A stretch of DNA of 64,000 nt from Methylobacterium sp. J-030. Lineage in GTDB: Bacteria; Pseudomonadota; Alphaproteobacteria; Rhizobiales; Beijerinckiaceae. The notes beneath the pieces are model-generated. The model had not been told where the DNA came from and did not search any database. It saw nothing but the letters and a program-made list of their open reading frames with translations. Below are positions 61,894 to 64,000 of the stretch, one piece after another. The position numbers and the translations under genes are program-made. The stretch covers positions 54,645 to 118,644 of the forward strand of contig NZ_JAKSYM010000371.1 of NCBI RefSeq assembly GCF_022829545.1, in the 5' to 3' direction. Numbering within the stretch: the stretch's first letter is position 1; each line of letters opens with the position of its first letter.

Positions 61894-63804
61894 GTGACAG
61901 CGCAGACCGTGACCGGCCGCCTCCTCGCCGCGACGCTCCTCGTCGCCTGCCTGCACCTCGACCAGGCCCGCGCGCAGGAGCCGGCCGCGATGCCCTCCGA
62001 TCCGCCGTCCCAGCCGGCTGCCGGCCAGTGGACCCACGCGCTCACGCTGATGGGCCAGCCGAAATACGGCCCCGAATTCAAGCATTTCGACTATGCCGAC
62101 CCGGCCGCCCCCAAGGGCGGGACGGTGCGCCTCGGCGCCCAGGGCGGGTTCGACAACTTCAACATCATCGTTGCCGGCCTGAAGGGCGACCTCGAGAACG
62201 GCATCCAGCAGATCTACGATCCGCTGATGACCCAATCCTCCGACGAGCCGTTCACCTCCTACGGCCTGATCGCCGAGGCGGTGCGGGTCGCCCCCGATCT
62301 CGGCTCCGTCTCCTACCGCCTGCGCGAGACCGCCCGCTGGCACGACGGCCAGCCGATCACCCCCGAGGACGTGGTCTGGTCCTTCGATATTCTGAAGGCC
62401 AACAGCCCGTTCTACGCCGCCTACTACCACACGGTGTCGAAGGCCGCGGCGACCGGGCCGCACGAGGTGACCTTCACGTTCACGGAGACCGGCAACCGCG
62501 AGCTGCCGCAGGTGATCGGCCAATTGCGCATCCTGCCCAAGCACTGGTGGATGGCCAAGGACGCCAACGGCAAGCAACGCAACCCCACCGAGACGACCCT
62601 GGAGCCGCCGCTCGGCTCCGGCCCCTATCGCCTCGCCAAGTTCGATCCCGGCCGCAGCACGACCTACACCCGCGTGCCCGACTACTGGGGCAAGGATCTG
62701 CCGGCCAATGCCGGGCACTACAATTTCGACACCGAGCGTTACGAGTATTTTCGCGATGGCACCGTCCTGGTCGAGGCACTGAAGGGCGACCTCTACGACT
62801 TCCGCGTCGAGAACATCGCCCGGAACTGGGCCACGGCCTACGACGATGTCCCGGCCGTGAAGGAGGGGCGCCTGATCAAGGAGGCCTTCCCCGACCGCGG
62901 CATGGGCATCATGCAGGCCTTCGCGTTCAACACCCGCAAGGACAAGTTCAAGGACCCGCGCGTGCGCCGGGCCTTCAACCTCGCGATGAACTACGAGGAG
63001 ATGAACAAGTCGCTGTTCTATGGCCTGTACAAGCGGATCAACTCCTACTTCTTCGGCTCGGAGCTGGCCTCCTCGGGCCTGCCGGAGGGGGACGAGAAGG
63101 CGATCCTCGAAAGCGTCAAGGACAAGATCCCGGCTTCGGTCTTCACCACGCCCTACACAAACCCCATCAACGACAGCCCCGAGGCCGTCCGGAAGAACCT
63201 GCGCGAGGCGGTGGGCCTGCTGCGCGAGGCGGGCTACGAGCTGCGCGGCGGCAAGATGGTCAACAAGGCGACCGGCGAACCGCTCACCGTCGAGTTCCTG
63301 GAGTTCCAGAACACCTTCGAGCGGGTGATCCTGCCGTTCTCGGCGCAGCTCAAGCTGATCGGCATCGACGCCACCCTCCGGGTGATCGACCCGGCGCAAT
63401 ACCAGAACCGGATCCGCAACTTCGATTTCGAGATCACCACGACGAATTGGGGCGAGTCGCTCTCCCCAGGCAACGAGCAGCGCGAGTACTGGGGCTCGGC
63501 CGCCGCCGACAGCCCCGGCTCGCGCAACCTGATCGGCATCAAGGATCCCGGCATCGACGCGCTGATCGAGAAGGTGATCTTTGCGCGCAATCGGCCGACC
63601 GTGATCGCGGCGACCCGGGCGCTCGACCGGGTGCTGCTCGCCCACGATTACGTCGTGCCGCAATGGTCCTCGAGCGAGCAGCGGACCCTGCGCTGGAACC
63701 GCTTCAGCCACCCGGCGATCCTGCCGCTCTACGCCAGTTCCGGCTTCCCGACGACGTGGTGGTACGACGAGAAGCGCGCGGCCAAGACCGGGGCCCCCCG
63801 TTGA
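61894..63804 (+). CDS. YejA-like extracellular solute-binding protein (family 5)
   Basis: A 636-residue periplasmic peptide-binding protein of an oligopeptide ABC transporter. After a signal peptide (LLAATLLVACLHLDQARA) comes GPEFKHFDYADPAAPKGGTVRLG, the YejA-specific opening, then WHDGQPITPEDVVWSFDIL, GSGPYRLAKFDPGR, RAFNLAMNYEEMNKSLFYGLYKR and GYELRGGKMVNK. It scavenges oligopeptides or similar compounds; yejABEF also aids uptake of peptide antibiotics in relatives. The GTG start at 61894 has GGAG 11 bases upstream. It is coupled to the next gene by a TTGA overlap. Confidence 0.92.
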   Translation: MTAQTVTGRLLAATLLVACLHLDQARAQEPAAMPSDPPSQPAAGQWTHALTLMGQPKYGPEFKHFDYADPAAPKGGTVRLGAQGGFDNFNIIVAGLKGDLENGIQQIYDPLMTQSSDEPFTSYGLIAEAVRVAPDLGSVSYRLRETARWHDGQPITPEDVVWSFDILKANSPFYAAYYHTVSKAAATGPHEVTFTFTETGNRELPQVIGQLRILPKHWWMAKDANGKQRNPTETTLEPPLGSGPYRLAKFDPGRSTTYTRVPDYWGKDLPANAGHYNFDTERYEYFRDGTVLVEALKGDLYDFRVENIARNWATAYDDVPAVKEGRLIKEAFPDRGMGIMQAFAFNTRKDKFKDPRVRRAFNLAMNYEEMNKSLFYGLYKRINSYFFGSELASSGLPEGDEKAILESVKDKIPASVFTTPYTNPINDSPEAVRKNLREAVGLLREAGYELRGGKMVNKATGEPLTVEFLEFQNTFERVILPFSAQLKLIGIDATLRVIDPAQYQNRIRNFDFEITTTNWGESLSPGNEQREYWGSAAADSPGSRNLIGIKDPGIDALIEKVIFARNRPTVIAATRALDRVLLAHDYVVPQWSSSEQRTLRWNRFSHPAILPLYASSGFPTTWWYDEKRAAKTGAPR

Positions 63805-64000
63805 CGGGCGCGCCCTGGCGACCGACCCGGCGCAGGCTCGTCCTCGGTGCCGGAGCCCTCGCGGCGATCGGGCCGGCGCGGGCCGAGGACGGGGAGCGCC
63901 ACGGCCTCTCCAGCTTCGGCGAGCTGAAGTACCCGCCGACCTTCGCGCATTTCGACTACGTGAACCAGATCGCGCCGCGCGGCGGCCGCTTCTCGGCGAC
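63801..64000 (+). CDS. Second YejA-like solute-binding protein, cut by window end
   Basis: The first 66 residues of a paralogue of the preceding protein. A twin-arginine-type signal (TRRRLVLGAGALAAIGPARA) is followed by FGELKYPPTFAHFDYVNQIAPRGG, which parallels the start of the previous mature protein. TTG start overlapping the previous stop. Two tandem YejA proteins ahead of the transporter membrane genes (expected to the right) are usual in alphaproteobacteria. Confidence 0.85.
   Translation, partial: MTGAPWRPTRRRLVLGAGALAAIGPARAEDGERHGLSSFGELKYPPTFAHFDYVNQIAPRGGRFSA

Overview
The window is GC-rich DNA (about 70% by eye), with dense genes, frequent 1-4 bp stop/start overlaps and many GTG/TTG starts. 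Gene content points to an alphaproteobacterium of the order Hyphomicrobiales, most likely Methylobacterium/Methylorubrum. The pointers are a lanmodulin-like EF-hand protein, a DUF6894 protein, inositol-phosphate synthase, alphaproteobacterial serC and glnK-amtB, and YejA-type peptide-binding proteins. The genus is inferred, not proven. No tRNA, rRNA, CRISPR array, transposase or prophage gene was seen.

Layout. 1-4636: 3'-truncated copper P-type ATPase, GST, PhoR-like kinase and a flippase-like membrane protein. 4799-15016: a long minus-strand series, read from the right: inositol-3-phosphate synthase, HD-like protein, methyltransferase, Gfo/Idh/MocA oxidoreductase, stand-alone YcaO, TIM-barrel isomerase, GT4 glycosyltransferase, PIG-L deacetylase and a uracil-DNA-glycosylase-like protein. 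This is the best candidate for an undescribed pathway: a cyclitol-based, glycosylated and deacetylated small molecule touched by YcaO. 15455-23152: lytic transglycosylase, EmrAB efflux pair, HdeD-like protein, and a class A PBP carrying a C-terminal nuclease-like domain. 23157-30347: small hypotheticals, the lanmodulin-like protein, a peptide-binding protein, an MBL hydrolase and a Rieske oxygenase.

30508-34719: a short terminated transcription unit with a perfect anti-16S Shine-Dalgarno sequence, a coiled-coil protein, then TRASH protein-ffh-chorismate mutase-rpsP-rimM. The usual rpsP-rimM-trmD-rplS string is broken: about 4 kb of minus-strand membrane and secreted proteins separate rimM from trmD, and rplS does not follow trmD. 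39472-41567: an unlisted-size 59-residue membrane protein, serC with a structured leader, and a DUF1902/HicA-like pair. 41719-49180: glnK-amtB behind a sigma-54-type promoter, TesB thioesterase, UbiH-family hydroxylase, transglutaminase, sulfite oxidase and a cupin.

49468-54154: two surface-glycan glycosyltransferases, one a 1047-residue protein with eight N-terminal repeats. 54625-61726: MoxR-DUF58-DUF4159-VWA operon. 61894-64000: two YejA-like peptide-binding proteins, the second cut by the window end.

Several families of dispersed palindromic elements lie between genes. They explain most intergenic stretches longer than about 200 bp. Start codons were chosen from homology at the N-terminus, Shine-Dalgarno spacing and overlaps; all functional calls rest on motif recognition by eye, without database searches.
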